Positions 1 through 11,410 of a stretch of 64,000 bases of DNA are shown piece by piece. The stretch is from assembly GCA_009823505.1 (NCBI GenBank), contig VZQC01005584.1:5001-69000 (forward strand). Direction: 5' to 3'. The number at the start of each line of letters is the position of its first letter. The stretch's first letter is position 1. The position numbers and the translations under genes are program-made. The notes under the pieces are model-generated. The model made no database searches. It worked only from the letters and a program-made list of their open reading frames with translations, and had not been told where the DNA came from. The DNA comes from Rhizomys pruinosus (lineage: Eukaryota > Chordata > Mammalia > Rodentia > Spalacidae).

Positions 1-2055
1 TTTTTTTGTTCCAGTACCAAGCTGTTTTTTATGACTATTGACCTGTAGTATAGTTTAAAATATGGTATAGAGATCCCCCCGGTATTGCGTCCGTTTTTTT
101 TTGTTCTTTTCACTCAGGGTTTTTGTGGCTATTCGGGGTCTTTTTTGTTTTTTGCTTTTTTGGGTGCTCTTTTTTTTTTCCAAATGAAATTGAGGAGTTT
201 TTTGATTTTTTTTTTTTTTTTTCCAAAACCTGTGGGAAGCTTCCCTTTTGGGGATTTGAATTTGGGAATTGCATTAAATCTGTATACGAGTTTAGGTAGA
301 ATGGGAACATGTTTTTAAAACTTATATTTTTATTTTCCTTGTCCCCATTCCATGTGCATGGGAGGTTTTACCATCGTCTGATGTCTTCTTCAATTTTCCT
401 TCTTCCAGAGGTGTATTTTAAAATTTTTTGTGTTGTAATAGATCCTTGTGGTCTTTTGGTTTAGGTTTGTTTCCCGAGGGTATTTGTATTTGTTTTTATT
501 TTTTGGTTTTGGAGGCTGATTTTAAAGTGGAGAAGTTCCCCCTCCTTGTAGTCCTTATTCAGTTGCTTATTGTTGTTGGGTTGTAAAGAAAGGCTACTTG
601 ATTTTTCTAGATTGTGTAATTTGTTCCTGCCACCTTTACTGAAGGTCTTAAATCATTTCCTTATTCTAGGAGTTACCTGTGGAGTTTCTTAAGCATATCT
701 CCCCCTGAAGGTAGACAATCATGATCCCATCAGCAAAAAAGAGTATGTTGACGTGGTACTGACGTCCCTGGGAGAATTTTCCTCTTTTTTCTGGAATTAG
801 AAACTCCCTTTTTAATTTCCCGTTGTTTCCTGCCTTTAATTTTGGTTGCCCGCTAGCCAGGGTTTCAGCACTATATTGAAGAGAGTGGTGACAAACAGGG
901 GAACACCCTTGGCGAGTTCCTACCCTTAAAGGGAAAATGCCGCTGTCGATTTTTTTTTTTTATTTATTCCCCATTTTAGGATGATATTGGCCCCCTGGTG
1001 TGGGTTTCCCTGGATAAATGGGGGCTTTTGATTTTACAGTTTAAGGAATGATCCCCTCCCAAGTCCAATTTTCCCCTCCAAGGACCTTTAATAAATTTTA
1101 AAACATGTTAGCAATTCTTGAAATGTTTTCAAAGGCCTTATTCTCCTCTCCCGCCATCAATTGATATGATGGTGTTGTTTTTGTCATTATTCAAGGTACC
1201 ATTTAATAAAATGCTTGAATGATAATTTATGAAATTTTTCCATAGGTTGAAACCATCCCTACAAAATCGTCTGGGTAATGAATCCACTTGGGTTCCATGA
1301 TTCATTTATCTTCTTTCTTCTTTGGATGTGGGTGGTCTGTATGCGATTTAGTAGCCAGTAAAGCCCTGTTTTAAATTTTGGCATCTGTGTTGTTTTTAGG
1401 GAGATGGGTCCTAATAGTTTCTCCTTTTTTTTGGGTTGCATCTTTGGCCGGTTTGGTAAATATAAGTGTCGATGCTGGCCTTTCCCATAGAAAGGAATCT
1501 GGGAGAACTAACTCCCTCCCAATTTGTAATTCCTTGGCTAAACAGGGTTGATAGTAGATGCTTTGTAGGTTTTCTTTTTTTTTGAAAATATTTTATAGAA
1601 TTCTGCTGGTGAAACCATCTGGGCCTGGGGGGGGGGGGGGGCATTTTTTTTTTTTTTTGTGGTGTGGGAAGGCTTTACTTATTTACATCATCGAAATTTC
1701 TGTCAACAAGAAATTTTAATTATGGCTGTAAGGGCTTGTGTAACGGCTGGTTCGTATGCCGCCCGCTTCCCGGATTGGTTTCAGCTTTGGTGATTCCCCA
1801 ATGGATTTTTCAGATATTCAATCCCACTTCCATCTCTGAGGTTTTTTTCAAATTAAGTAGAGTAAAGAGGTTTTTTTTTGAAAGAAAGTCCCGTTTTATG
1901 GGTTTGTTCTGGATCTTTTTTTTCAATTGTCTTTTTGTGATAGTTTCCTCCCCTTTCAAATCACAGAAAGTTTTCCTATGAAGTTGGAGTTGGTGTCCGT
2001 TTTTCCTTTTTAGTGTAACTGGTCTTGTCCATCTTATTTATTCTCTCAAAAGAAC

Positions 2056-2059
<4 letters not shown>

Positions 2060-2105
<46 letters not shown>
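2060..2105. repeat. poly-T run inside L1
   Basis: About 46 consecutive T. The corresponding place in the L1 copy at 28340-28370 has only ordinary T-rich sequence, so the run is probably expanded by error. Confidence 0.8.
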
Positions 2106-2106
<1 letters not shown>

Positions 2107-2205
2107 TTTCCTTTGTTTCTATTTTTTAGTTCAACTGTCTCTGCTTCTTGATTTTTGTTATTTATATTTCCTTCTTGTCTGCTGCGTTTTAGGGTTCATT
2201 TGTTG

Positions 2206-2238
<33 letters not shown>

Positions 2239-2636
2239 AGTGTTAGATCATTTCACTTGTGCTCCCCGTTGCTCCTTTCTGTCCCCCTGTTTTTTTTTTT
2301 AATGTAGGCCATTAGAGCTATAAACTTCCATCTTAGACTAGGAACTGGCCTTTAAAGTGTCCCCATAGGTTTGTTTTGCCTGTGTTGTAAATTATCATCG
2401 TAGGCAAAGGTTTAGGAATGTTTTGTGTTTTTATTTTCTTTAGTTGTCTTCCATTTCTTTTCTTTCCCTGACCCATTCATTATTTCCAGTAGAGTGTTTT
2501 TTGGTGTTTAGTCCCTCCAGGTGTTTTCCTTGTACGGTGTAGGGCTTATCACTGGTATTTTGATATTGAGCCCTTTATATTTGCACTGTGGTCTGAAATA
2601 GAATGCCAATGAAATTATTTGCAAAGTAGGGCAAAG

Positions 2637-2766
2637 CCGGGGGGGGAGGGGGGGAGAGGGGCCCCGGGGGCCCAGGGGGAAGAGGGGGGGCCGAGGGGGG
2701 GAAGAAGGGGGGGGGGCCCCAGGGGGAGGGGAGGAGAAAGGGGGAGGCCGCGGGGGGGGGGGGTGG
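2637..2766. repeat. G-rich low-complexity patch replacing L1 sequence
   Basis: About 130 bases made almost only of G runs with a few C and A. In the equivalent part of the L1 copy at 28740-28880 there is ordinary AT-rich ORF2 sequence. Sequence on both sides (to about 2600 and from about 2890) returns to L1. Consensus artefact is the likeliest source; a real G-rich insertion is the alternative. Confidence 0.75.
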
Positions 2767-3534
2767 GTGAAGAGGCGATAAGAGATGGCTGGGGAGATCC
2801 CAGGGTTGGGTGTAGTTGTAATCATTGGCAGGCAGGTGTCGATGTCTCGGCTCGTGTTGTTTATAATGCCTTGTCTGTGGAAGCTGTTCCTTAAGGACTT
2901 AGTGGGGTATTAAAGTGCCCCACTATTAGTGTCGGGGGTTTTAAATTTTGGAAGCCTTGAAAAATCCCGAAAGAATTGTCTTTTACCAAAGTTTGGTGCC
3001 GCTGACGGCGCCTGGGGCCGTGTTTTGGTGCTATATATTCATATTGTGAAGGTCCACCCCCCCCTTCCCATCCCGTTAATGTGTTCCTTTAATAAAGATT
3101 GTAGTGGCCCTCTTTTTTTTGGTCTCTTTTGAAATTTTCGTTTTGCTTTGACTACTATTTTTAATATTGGTATCTGAATACTGAGGAATAGCGAACACTG
3201 GCCTTTCTTTTTGGGGGTACAATTTGTTGGAATATTTTCTTCCATCCCTTCCCCACTTGTTAAAAGTTGGTGCCGTTTCCTTGAATGGGAGATGGGTTTT
3301 TTGTAGACAGCATATAGCTGGATTTTTTGTTTCCTAATCCATTCCTCCCAGTCTATGCCCTTTTATTTGATGGGAGAGTTCAGCCCATTAATATTTAAGG
3401 TTTATAATTGAAAAAGAATGGATGTTGCGCCCTTTCCTTTTAAAAACCTTATTATCCATTTGCATATTTAGTCTCTTGATTTCCAACTTCCCTATGAATT
3501 TAATTGTTTTTAATATTTAGCTTTCTTTCCCTAG

Positions 3535-4891
3535 GGTGCTTGAGGATAGTTTTTTGGCCTCTTCCTCCTTCTTTCTGCCCTTTGATGGCTTCAAGTTATT
3601 TTCCTGGAGAGTTTGGTTTTCTTTTCGGGAAATGTGTTCCATCATCTTGTTAATGTCCATGGAAGATTTTTTTTCTCACTCCCTTCAACCTGGTAATCAA
3701 CATTTTTTTTTTGCGGGTAAAAAGTATTCTGTTCTGGGTTGGCATCAATAGTTCTTTATTAACAACTGGGAAAGGCCTTTTGCTCCTGGTTTCTTCTTGC
3801 TTTCATGGTTTGGCACCGAGAAGTCAGTTGTTTGATTCTGAATGGGGTTTTTTCCTTTGTTGTTGACTTGTTTGTTTTCCCTTCCTTTCTTTTCCCCTCG
3901 TGCCCTTCAGAATTTTATCTTTGTTTTTGGGCAACGTAGCACGTTTGACTATGATATGGGGCGTGGGGGAGTGTGCTTTTTCTTGAATCTTTGTTCTATT
4001 TGGAGGTCTAAATGGTGCTTTCCCTGTATTTGAATGGGTTTTTGTATTGGTTTGTCCTTTTTAGGTTTGGGGAAGTTTTTTTCATCTTATGTATGTGTTG
4101 AAGATTAATGCCTTCCATAACTTATTCTCTTGGAGATTCTTCCCCTTCCCCTCGATTCCTAGTGAATGCCCCAGAGGTTTTTTGATTCTTTTCATAGTGT
4201 TCCCCATTTCCCCCTGGGTTTGTGCCAACCTTTTTTGTGTATTTTTTTAAATTTTTTTCCCATATTCGTTATTTTGAGTTTTTTAGTTGCTCGGTGTTAT
4301 CTTTTCCCAGAAATCGTGATAAATATTTCTTTGCTAGCCTTTCCCCCCTCCATTTCTATTTTCTTCTTTTAAGGCTTTTTTTTTTTTTTCCCATTTCCTT
4401 TTCTTCCTTGATTTGGATTGGGAGTGTTCTATATTCCTTTTTTCATATGTCATCCCCTGTGATTTCTTTAAATATATGCGAATTGTCTTTTTTTTGGGTT
4501 TCTCTCAATCTCTTCTTCGTGCCCCTTACTTCATTGGTTGGCCCCCTTTTTCAGTGTTTCTACCACAAAGAAATGGTAAATGCTAGAGGATAAAAATTTT
4601 TTTTTTCTTTCTCAGTCTCTAGAGTTCCTGTTTCTGGAGTTGTTTGTCATGTTCAAAATCCCCTTCCCTTTATGTCCCTCTGAATTCTTCTTCCTTTTAT
4701 GTTTCTTTAATCTTCTCTTGCATAGGCCTGCAATTAGTCCTCTAAGGTTTCCCCTGTTTTTTCCTTCGTGGGGTCCACGCTTACAAGGGGGATCCCATTG
4801 TTTCTATCTCCTACAGGTTTGGTTTGGTAGAGCTTGGTGTTGGAATTATCCTGCAACCTTTTCCCATGTTGTCCCCTTCGTGTCCCTGGCA
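3535..4891 (-). pseudogene. L1 ORF1 (RNA-binding chaperone), frame-broken
   Basis: Collinear with ORF1 of the copies at 29490-30750 and 50699-51105. The ORF1 start is aligned to the start codon of the third copy (51105) and falls near 4891. The middle includes the repetitive region that encodes the coiled coil. Many frameshifts; no usable open frame. Confidence 0.7.
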
Positions 4892-5575
4892 TGTATGTGA
4901 TTTCCCATTTTTGTGATTCAAATTCCCACAAAGTGCCTTTTTTTTTTCTTTTTTTTCTGGTGTGTTGGAAGGGTGAAAGCCCTTTGTAATTGTTTTTTGC
5001 TTACCTCTCCCCTTTTCCTGAACGCTTTTTTTTTTTCAGTTTCCTTCTCCCCCCCTCCTTCTTTATGGAGTTTTAACTTGTCAAGGTTTTTTTCCCAGGC
5101 TTTCCACTTTTGTTTATAAGATTGGATATTGGGAAGTCCTAAGTCCACTCTTTCCCTTCCTCCTTCTGAGAGTCGCTCTCCTAACCAGACCACTGGATCT
5201 CTCTCTCTCCTCTTCCCTCAATTCTCATTGTTGCTTGTGCGGGGGGGGGGGGGGTGGGGGGGATGATATGCCTGGCTTAAGCGAGCCAAGACCCAAAGCT
5301 CAGACGTTACCCTTTCCTTTCCCTGGCTGGCGAGGTGGGCGAAGGGGCGACCCGCAAGGCGCTAGGGCAGCAAACCTAGACCCCTGCCAGCCACCTGCGC
5401 CCTCCCTACCAACAGACCAGAAAATCAATTGTCCAGCAACACAAAAGTCCAACTGCCCTAAGCTTTTAACCTGTCCTGAAAGACGTATTGGATGGCTTCC
5501 CAAGTGTTTCCCTAACAGGTTTCCACAGTGTACCCCGAGTCCAAACACCGAACCTTTACTACCTTTGTATATTAT
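4892..5575 (-). promoter_or_regulatory. L1 5'UTR / promoter region
   Basis: Lies upstream of ORF1 on the minus strand and is GC-rich and CpG-containing at 5280-5400, unlike the flanks, as expected for an L1 5'UTR with an internal promoter. It ends in an AT-rich stretch at about 5570-5600. A G run at 5240-5262 is probably length-miscalled. Assigned by position rather than by matching a known promoter family. Confidence 0.6.
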
Positions 5576-5637
5576 TTTTTAATATAATTTTTTTTTTTTT
5601 AGATGGGCTTCATATATATTTAAAATATTTCGAAATA

Positions 5638-5864
5638 GGGGCTAGAGAATGAGCTCGTGGGTTAAGGGCATACTGGGTTGCTCCTGCAGGTGTCCAGGTT
5701 TAGGTTCCTAGCACCCACATGGCAAGGTTTACACATCTATCCAGTTTCCAGGAGATTATGACATCCTTTCTGAACCTCCTGCAGGCATTACACAATACTG
5801 GTGCACTTACACACATGCAGGCAATATACTTATACGCATAAAAATAATAAAATAAATAAATAAT
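5638..5864 (+). mobile_element. B2-family SINE
   Basis: tRNA-derived SINE. The head begins GGGGCTAGAGAATGAGCTCG, followed by the B-box region and a tail rich in AATAAA-like repeats. Moderately diverged. Confidence 0.9.
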
Positions 5865-7112
5865 GATACCCAAAGAAACATTGGAGAAAACTATCATAGA
5901 TATCATAAAAGTCAAACTTGTAACTCATCAGAATTCCTTATCAGATGGGACTGTTGGTAGACTGACAGTTAGACATTTCCGGCTATACAGATAAGAAGAG
6001 AATTCAGCGCATCTTTACCAGACCCTCCTTTTCTCTCCCTCGTGAACATTGAGAGCCCCTTCCCTACCAGGAGGAGAGGAAAGCTTCCTGTGGTGATGAG
6101 GCAGGCCTTGGTGGGGCAGGAAATGGAGCTGCTTGCAGTGATAAGCCTGACTGACCATGCTATACCCTGACTTCCCAGGCATTCCCCCTTAGCATCGCCT
6201 CTGAGGAGGAGAAGGAAGTTTGACAGATGAAAACTGCAACTGTGTCTTCTGACTGGGTCCTAAGGAGCTTGGGAGGTGCAAATGGAAGAACGGGGCTCAG
6301 AAGAGCCAGGTGCTGTGACACTTTCACAAGGCTCTCTGGACCTGTAACCTGAACAGTGTGACTTGTCACTCTCTTATCCTGTCTTTGCTGCAATTGTGCT
6401 TTTATTTATCATTTTAATTTTATTACAAAATCACCTAAATAATTGCAAAAAAAGAGACTTTCAACTCAAATGACAGCCCTCCTTTCCTGCAGATGATACA
6501 ACTGAAATTCAGAGCATCCTGGGATAGCTTTCTTTTCTGTATCATACATTTCTTTCACTTGAACAGAGAGCACCAGTGAGCTTTTACTGCTAAATGTTCA
6601 TGATGTTTCAAATAAAGCTGTTAAATCACTAGCTCTTATGACCCAAAAAGTTCTTTTACATTGCAAGATTACTCTGATACCTGTTCATCTACATTAATAT
6701 TTGCTGCAAGATACAAAATTCATAATTAGCAGAAAACTACGACAGACTGAAGGCCTAGAGGCCAAAGTGCCATCTGCACTCCTATTTCAGAAAGATCTCA
6801 AAGACTTCCATGGTGTGTGCTCTCCATGGTCAGACTGAGTCAGAAGGCAGTTGTGATTTGTTTTAACAATGGCCTTCCCAATGCTTAAAATCGCTCTGGT
6901 GAAATGTGAGTCTCCTGAGAACCTTGTATTTCTCTGACTGTTCAGAGCACAGCCATTGGGTGGATCTGACCTAACATGGATTCTGAGATGGGAGATGAGA
7001 AGGGGAATCATTAGCTCATTGCTGTTTCTAGAGATGGTCCAGCATTCAGCATGCATCCATGGTTGGTGTGCTGCTCTCCTCTTCTCCATTTTATATGTGG
7101 CAATTAGGGCTT
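5865..7112. other. unassigned single-copy-looking DNA
   Basis: No gene, SINE or LINE recognised. Open frames here are short and lack conserved-looking sequence. Confidence 0.5.
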
Positions 7113-7552
7113 TGAAGGAAGGAAGGGAGGGAAGGAGGGAGGGAGGGAGGGAGGGAGGGAGGGAGGGAGGGAAGGGAGGGATGGAGGAGGGAAGGGGCAG
7201 CGAGGGAGGGAGGACGGCGAGGAGAAGTGAGGGCCGGGGAGGGAGGGGGGAAGTGCACGGAGGGAGGGAGGAAGCGGAGGGAGGAAGGGAGGGAAGAGGA
7301 GGAGAGGCGAGGGAGGAGGGAGGGAGGGAGGGAAGAGGAGGAGGAAGAAGGGAGGAGGGAGGGAGGAATGAGGGAGAGGAGGAAGGGAGGGGAGAAAGGG
7401 ACGGGCAGGGAAGGGAGGGAAAGGAGGAAGGGAGGGAGGGAAGAAAGAAGGAAGGAAGGAAGGAAGGGAGGGAGGAAGGAAGGAAGGGAGGGAGGAAGGA
7501 AGGGAGGAAGGAAGGGAGGAAGGAAGGGAAAGGAAAGGAAGGACAAAGGGAA
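7113..7552 (+). repeat. polypurine (GGGA/GGAA)n tract
   Basis: About 440 bases, nearly all A and G on the plus strand with rare C or T breaks, built from GGGA, GGAA and AGG units. Long open frames on both strands (Gly/Arg/Glu-rich or Ser/Pro/Leu-rich) are a by-product of stop-free composition, not genes. The tract can in principle form triplex or G-quadruplex structures. Confidence 0.95.
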
Positions 7553-7643
7553 GACCTGAGCCTCCTTGCTGTGGATGCTGCAGTAACTGCCCAGCGTGGG
7601 GTTCTGTAGTATGGAGAGGAGCAAGAGCTAAAAGTATCAGTTT

Positions 7644-7978
7644 GTTAAGTTAGCTCAGTGGGTAAAGCACATCCGTCTCAAATGGAAAATCCTGAATTTG
7701 ACCCCCAGAATCCACATCAAAATGAGTGGTATACTGGTATGTGCTTGTAACCTGGCCCTGGAGGAATGAAGTGGTAGGAATGGAATGATAGAGTCCCCTG
7801 GGATCACTGGCCAGTCCATCCAGCCTGAGGCTCCAGGATAGGGAGAGATCACGTCTCTCAGGGGATGGAAAGCCCTCCTCAGGATGGTAGTTGAGGTTGC
7901 CCCCTGCTCCACACACAGGTACACACATGTGTGCACCTGTTCCCACCTGTTCCCCACCCAATTCATTAAGAGAAAAAG
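7644..7978 (+). mobile_element. B3-type SINE (B2-family head with B1-like middle)
   Basis: A head resembling GTTAGCTCAGTGGGTAAAGC and a B-box region are followed by a middle with B1-like wording (CTGGCCAGTCCATCCAGCCTG) and a CA-rich tail ending in an A-rich stretch. This order fits B3 SINEs. Old and diverged. Confidence 0.65.
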
Positions 7979-8259
7979 AATGAAGCTATTGATGGACAGT
8001 GATCTCCTCCCTGTGACAAATACTGGCTGGGGTCCCAGTGAAGCTCAGTGGCTTCCTGGGATCTGTTAATACTGATAGACTTTCTTCACCAATTTCTTTT
8101 CTCGATTTTAGCTCTCTTAAGACAAATTCATATTTTTAAGCTTCTGTTGGAAACCATCACAATTACTTTGACAATTATACTCATAATGAATTGCTATGTT
8201 GTGTCAACTATTGTTTTTACCTATGGTGACAGATGGGTTTAGATTCCTGCTTTTATTTA

Positions 8260-8260
<1 letters not shown>

Positions 8261-8309
<49 letters not shown>

Positions 8310-8310
8310 G
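8261..8310. repeat. (CA)n(TA)n microsatellite
   Basis: 19 CA dinucleotides followed by TA repeats. Confidence 0.98.
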
Positions 8311-8317
8311 TATGTGT

Positions 8318-8524
8318 TTTAAGATTCATCTTACTTTTAATTATGTGTACACATATGTATCTCAGCATAAGAGTGCAGGTGTCTACAGAGGTCAGAAGAG
8401 GGGTTCAGATTGCACTAGCTGGAGTTATGGGGGTTATATGATGCCCAACATGAGTGCTGGGATCTGAACTTGAGTCCTCTACCAGAGCAGTATGGGCTCT
8501 TAACACTGAGCTTCTCCAGACCCT
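8318..8524 (-). mobile_element. B2/B3-family SINE
   Basis: Minus-strand head (CTGGAGAAGCTCAGTGTTAAGAG) at 8520-8490 and a tail near 8320. The word GAGGTCAGAAGAGG marks the B2 body in antisense. Old copy. Confidence 0.75.
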
Positions 8525-8667
8525 AGACATGTATTTTTAAAAACATTTATCATTATGGTCCGATAGAGGCCAGTTCACCCTAGGCTGTGGTCTTGCTTCT
8601 TGCTGAGTCCTGACTAGATGACCGAAAGGGCATTATGAGTGCTCAAACTATTTAGTTGATTAAAAAG

Positions 8668-8820
8668 AGTAAAAATAAGCTGCCTATAGTGGTACATGCC
8701 TTTAATCCTAACTCTGGAGAGGCATAATCAGGTTGGTGTCTGTGTGTTTGAGGCCAGTCTAGTCTACAGAATCAGCTCCAGTTCAGTAGGGCTACATAGT
8801 GAGATCCTTTCTCAAAAAAA
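8668..8820 (+). mobile_element. B1 SINE, diverged
   Basis: 7SL-derived: GGTACATGCCTTTAATCCTA, then GAGGCCAGTCTAGTCTACAG and a terminal GAGATCCTTTCTC followed by A's. Confidence 0.85.
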
Positions 8821-9230
8821 ATTGTTGTTGGAGATCCTTGAAATTCCCTTCCATTCTTACTTATGTTTAGACTAAACACTGCACTAGCTTCTTTGTTGTG
8901 AGTGGTTGAAGGGCATCCCCTATGAGATCAAGCTAATTCAGCACCTTTACTGGATCTCTTTGCCTTCTGGATTCAGTGGGCTCCCCAACCCCAACATCGT
9001 CTACCTTTGGCCATTTTTCACAAGAACCACTGGAGACTGCTGAGCTATGCAGAAGCCCCCAGGACATGTGTAGGAGCACGCCTCACCTCATTCACCACAA
9101 ACCCGGCAGCTTGTGTGGTCAGCCTAATGCCTCCTGCCATATGTGGGGCTCGCCATCAGCCCATTGCCAGCCCCCTCTCTTGCTCTGCCCGGTTATTCCG
9201 TGCATGATTCATGATATTAAAAGCATAACG
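8821..9230. other. unassigned DNA
   Basis: No repeat family or gene recognised. Confidence 0.4.
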
Positions 9231-9303
9231 TGCCGGGCATGGTGGTGCACACCTTTAATCCCAGCACTTGGGAGGTTGAGACAGGCAGAGAAACACAGCA
9301 TGA
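9231..9303 (+). mobile_element. B1 SINE, 5' half only
   Basis: GCCGGGCATGGTGGTGCACA and CTTTAATCCCAGCACTTGGG are close to B1 consensus; the element stops at the middle and its 3' half is absent. Confidence 0.9.
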
Positions 9304-9888
9304 AAGGTCACTCTGTACAGTGTGCTCCGTAGAATCTGTTTCTAGAAGCCAGACTTAGAAAAACTTGTTTTTAAGTAAAAGCACACAGAGCTCAGCTCCT
9401 GCCCATCAGGTTCAAGAACAGGAAATATAGAAGACCAGGCAGAGTGTAAATAACTGAGAGTTCTTAGTAGGGTAAGGGTGGGCGCTGCACGTGAACCTCT
9501 GTGGCTTTCACAGAAGCAATTAAGGTTTTGATCATTGCGCTCAGGAACCTGCCCAGCCTGCATTAGGCCTTCTGGCTCCATCCAGTCGGTTCTGGCCAGC
9601 AGCACCAGGAGAGGCTGCTTGTCTGCTGCCCAGATGATTGCAAGTCCACGCTGCTGCATGTGTTCTGTGGCCCTGGAAGTAGGGCAGTGAGCATTGGTCC
9701 AGATCAGATGTTTTCACAGCAGAACCATCAGAAAGCCTCAGCTTGGCCTAGCCTGGTGCTCTTCTTTCAAATCATCTCCTTTGTCTCTCCAGGTTTCGTG
9801 ATGGCTTTCATCCCCTCTCTTTTCACCATGAATGGTTTTAGAACATATCCATACCATTGCTTATAGTCACTGTACAGAATCATTGTTT
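9304..9888. other. unassigned DNA
   Basis: A 105-codon minus-strand open frame at 9342-9659 has no recognisable family features and is treated as chance. Nothing else recognised. Confidence 0.4.
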
Positions 9889-10098
9889 ATTTTTATTTTT
9901 TATGTATGAGTGTTTTGCCTGCATGTATGTAAGTGCGCCACATGTGTGCAGTGCCCATGGAGGTCAGAACAGAGCACTGGATCCCCTGAAACTGGAGTTG
10001 CCAACTGTTGTTAATTGCCATGTGATAACTGAATAGAACAGGGTCCTCTGCGAGAGCAGCCAGTACTCTTAATTGCTGAACCATCTCGCCAACCCCAC
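9889..10098 (-). mobile_element. B2-family SINE
   Basis: Antisense head at 10098 (GGGGTTGGCGAGATGGTTCA) and AT-rich tail near 9890. Confidence 0.9.
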
Positions 10099-10351
10099 CC
10101 ATAGTAATTTTAAACCAACCAGAGATCACTGTACTGGTGCTGTGTGCATCACAGCCACTTACTGCAAGTAACAAAGGTCCTGCATCATCAAGTCTGCTTC
10201 ACTGTCTTGTTCAGCTAATGCAGTGGAAGAAAGGTGCCAATCAAGGAACTCTGTTCAGAAGAGTGGCCACATGGACATTTTGGATATTGCCTTGAGTGCT
10301 TGAGTGCTGGGATGGTTTTGGATTAAGATTATGACAATGATTTAATAAAAA

Positions 10352-10567
10352 TGGGCTGGAGAGATGGCTCACTGGTTAAGAGCACTTGCTGCACTTACAA
10401 AAGGCCCAGGTTCAGTTCCCAGCACCTACGTGTCAGCTTGCAACTGTCTGTAACTCCAACTTCAGGTGATCCAATACCTGTTTTTAGTCTCCATGGGCAC
10501 AGAATACACATATGTGCTCATACAGACATGCAGACTAACACTTATACATATACAAAGAAATAAAATC
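10352..10567 (+). mobile_element. B2-family SINE
   Basis: Head GGGCTGGAGAGATGGCTCAC, B-box-like GGTTCAGTTCC, tail AAATAAAATCTT. Confidence 0.92.
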
Positions 10568-11410
10568 TTCAAAAATAGGATCAGTCAGGGAAGTAAGGTG
10601 ATGTAAGTAGAGTGGGAAACATTGAAAAAAACACAGGGAATAGCACAAGAAGAGGGAGGATGGAAAAGTCCAGGCCTCTGGCTCTCATACTCCAACCCCC
10701 ATGTGCCAGTTCTTTCCTTGAGCCAGGTACCCAGAGTCTCTATGGCAAAGCAAGTGAATTGAACTGAGCAGGACTGGCAGAGAGAGGCCAGAGAATGAGG
10801 GGCAAGTTCGAGTGCCAACAGTGTCAGGGGAAAGACACTGATGGACATGCTCTGTTGTTCCCGGTGGTGGCTGCAGATGAGTGGGGACACTCGGGAGTCA
10901 TGCAAGGGTCTGTCATGTTGCAGAAGGCCAGAGGTTAGCTGTGTGGGCTCTTACAGTCCTGGGCGCCTCTTGTCTAGGGCACGGTACAGGGTGCAAAAAG
11001 CAAAGGGCCTGCCTTCGAGATCCACCTCTCATTTGATTTAGATCAAGGCCTGTTCTAGAATGCTTTTCCCAGGTGGAAGTTTTGTGCTTTGATTGACAGA
11101 TTCTAACTGCTTTCTACTTAGAGGAAAATGGAATAGGTTTTAGTCTTGAAAGGTTACCTGTTGCTGAGACTTGAAATCTTAAAATGGAAGTCGCCATTTC
11201 TTTCACTTCTAAGAGATTCGATTGAGAACGGGAGCTCGAGCTGACAGAAGCTTTCCTGCACATAGACTCTTAACTTTCCTCTTACAGAGAGCCAGAAATT
11301 ACATGTAATGCAATCATTTTCCTTGCTATGGAGAGATGATTCCTGAGCAAGGCACGCCATGAGAAAATGTAAGAATGTTGCAGAGCACAAGCTAGAGGAG
11401 GTAGTGCAGC
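10568..11410. other. unassigned DNA preceding the minisatellite
   Basis: No repeat family or conserved coding sequence recognised. Confidence 0.4.

Larger units (their letters stand above)
1..3440 (-). pseudogene. L1 ORF2 (endonuclease/reverse transcriptase), frame-broken
   Basis: ORF2 of L1 encodes the endonuclease and reverse transcriptase used for target-primed reverse transcription. The minus strand runs from the ORF2 start region (about 3440, aligned by eye to the start at 29415) through the endonuclease, with a recognisable RT-region stretch near 700-750 that matches the FADD-motif region at 27346-27357. No open stretch of more than about 100 codons survives and the positions 2637-2880 no longer resemble L1 at all. 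Non-functional as written. Confidence 0.8.
1..5575 (-). mobile_element. L1 LINE, long antisense copy, 3' end beyond window
   Basis: Read on the minus strand the order is 5'UTR (about 5575-4892), ORF1 (about 4891-3535), ORF2 (about 3440 to the window edge). It is collinear with the L1 copies at 26.2-31.0 kb and 47.8-51.5 kb; the first 80 bases match the ORF2 stretch near 49490. Both reading frames are broken at very short intervals, mostly by length changes in T, G and C runs, while the surrounding words still match the other copies. That pattern looks more like uncorrected read error than age, so the true state of the element cannot be judged here. Confidence 0.9.

Noticed and set aside
7091..7624. 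Gly/Arg/Glu-rich and Ser/Pro/Leu-rich open frames of up to 217 codons
   Set aside because: Composition of a purine tract; no conserved domain or codon structure.
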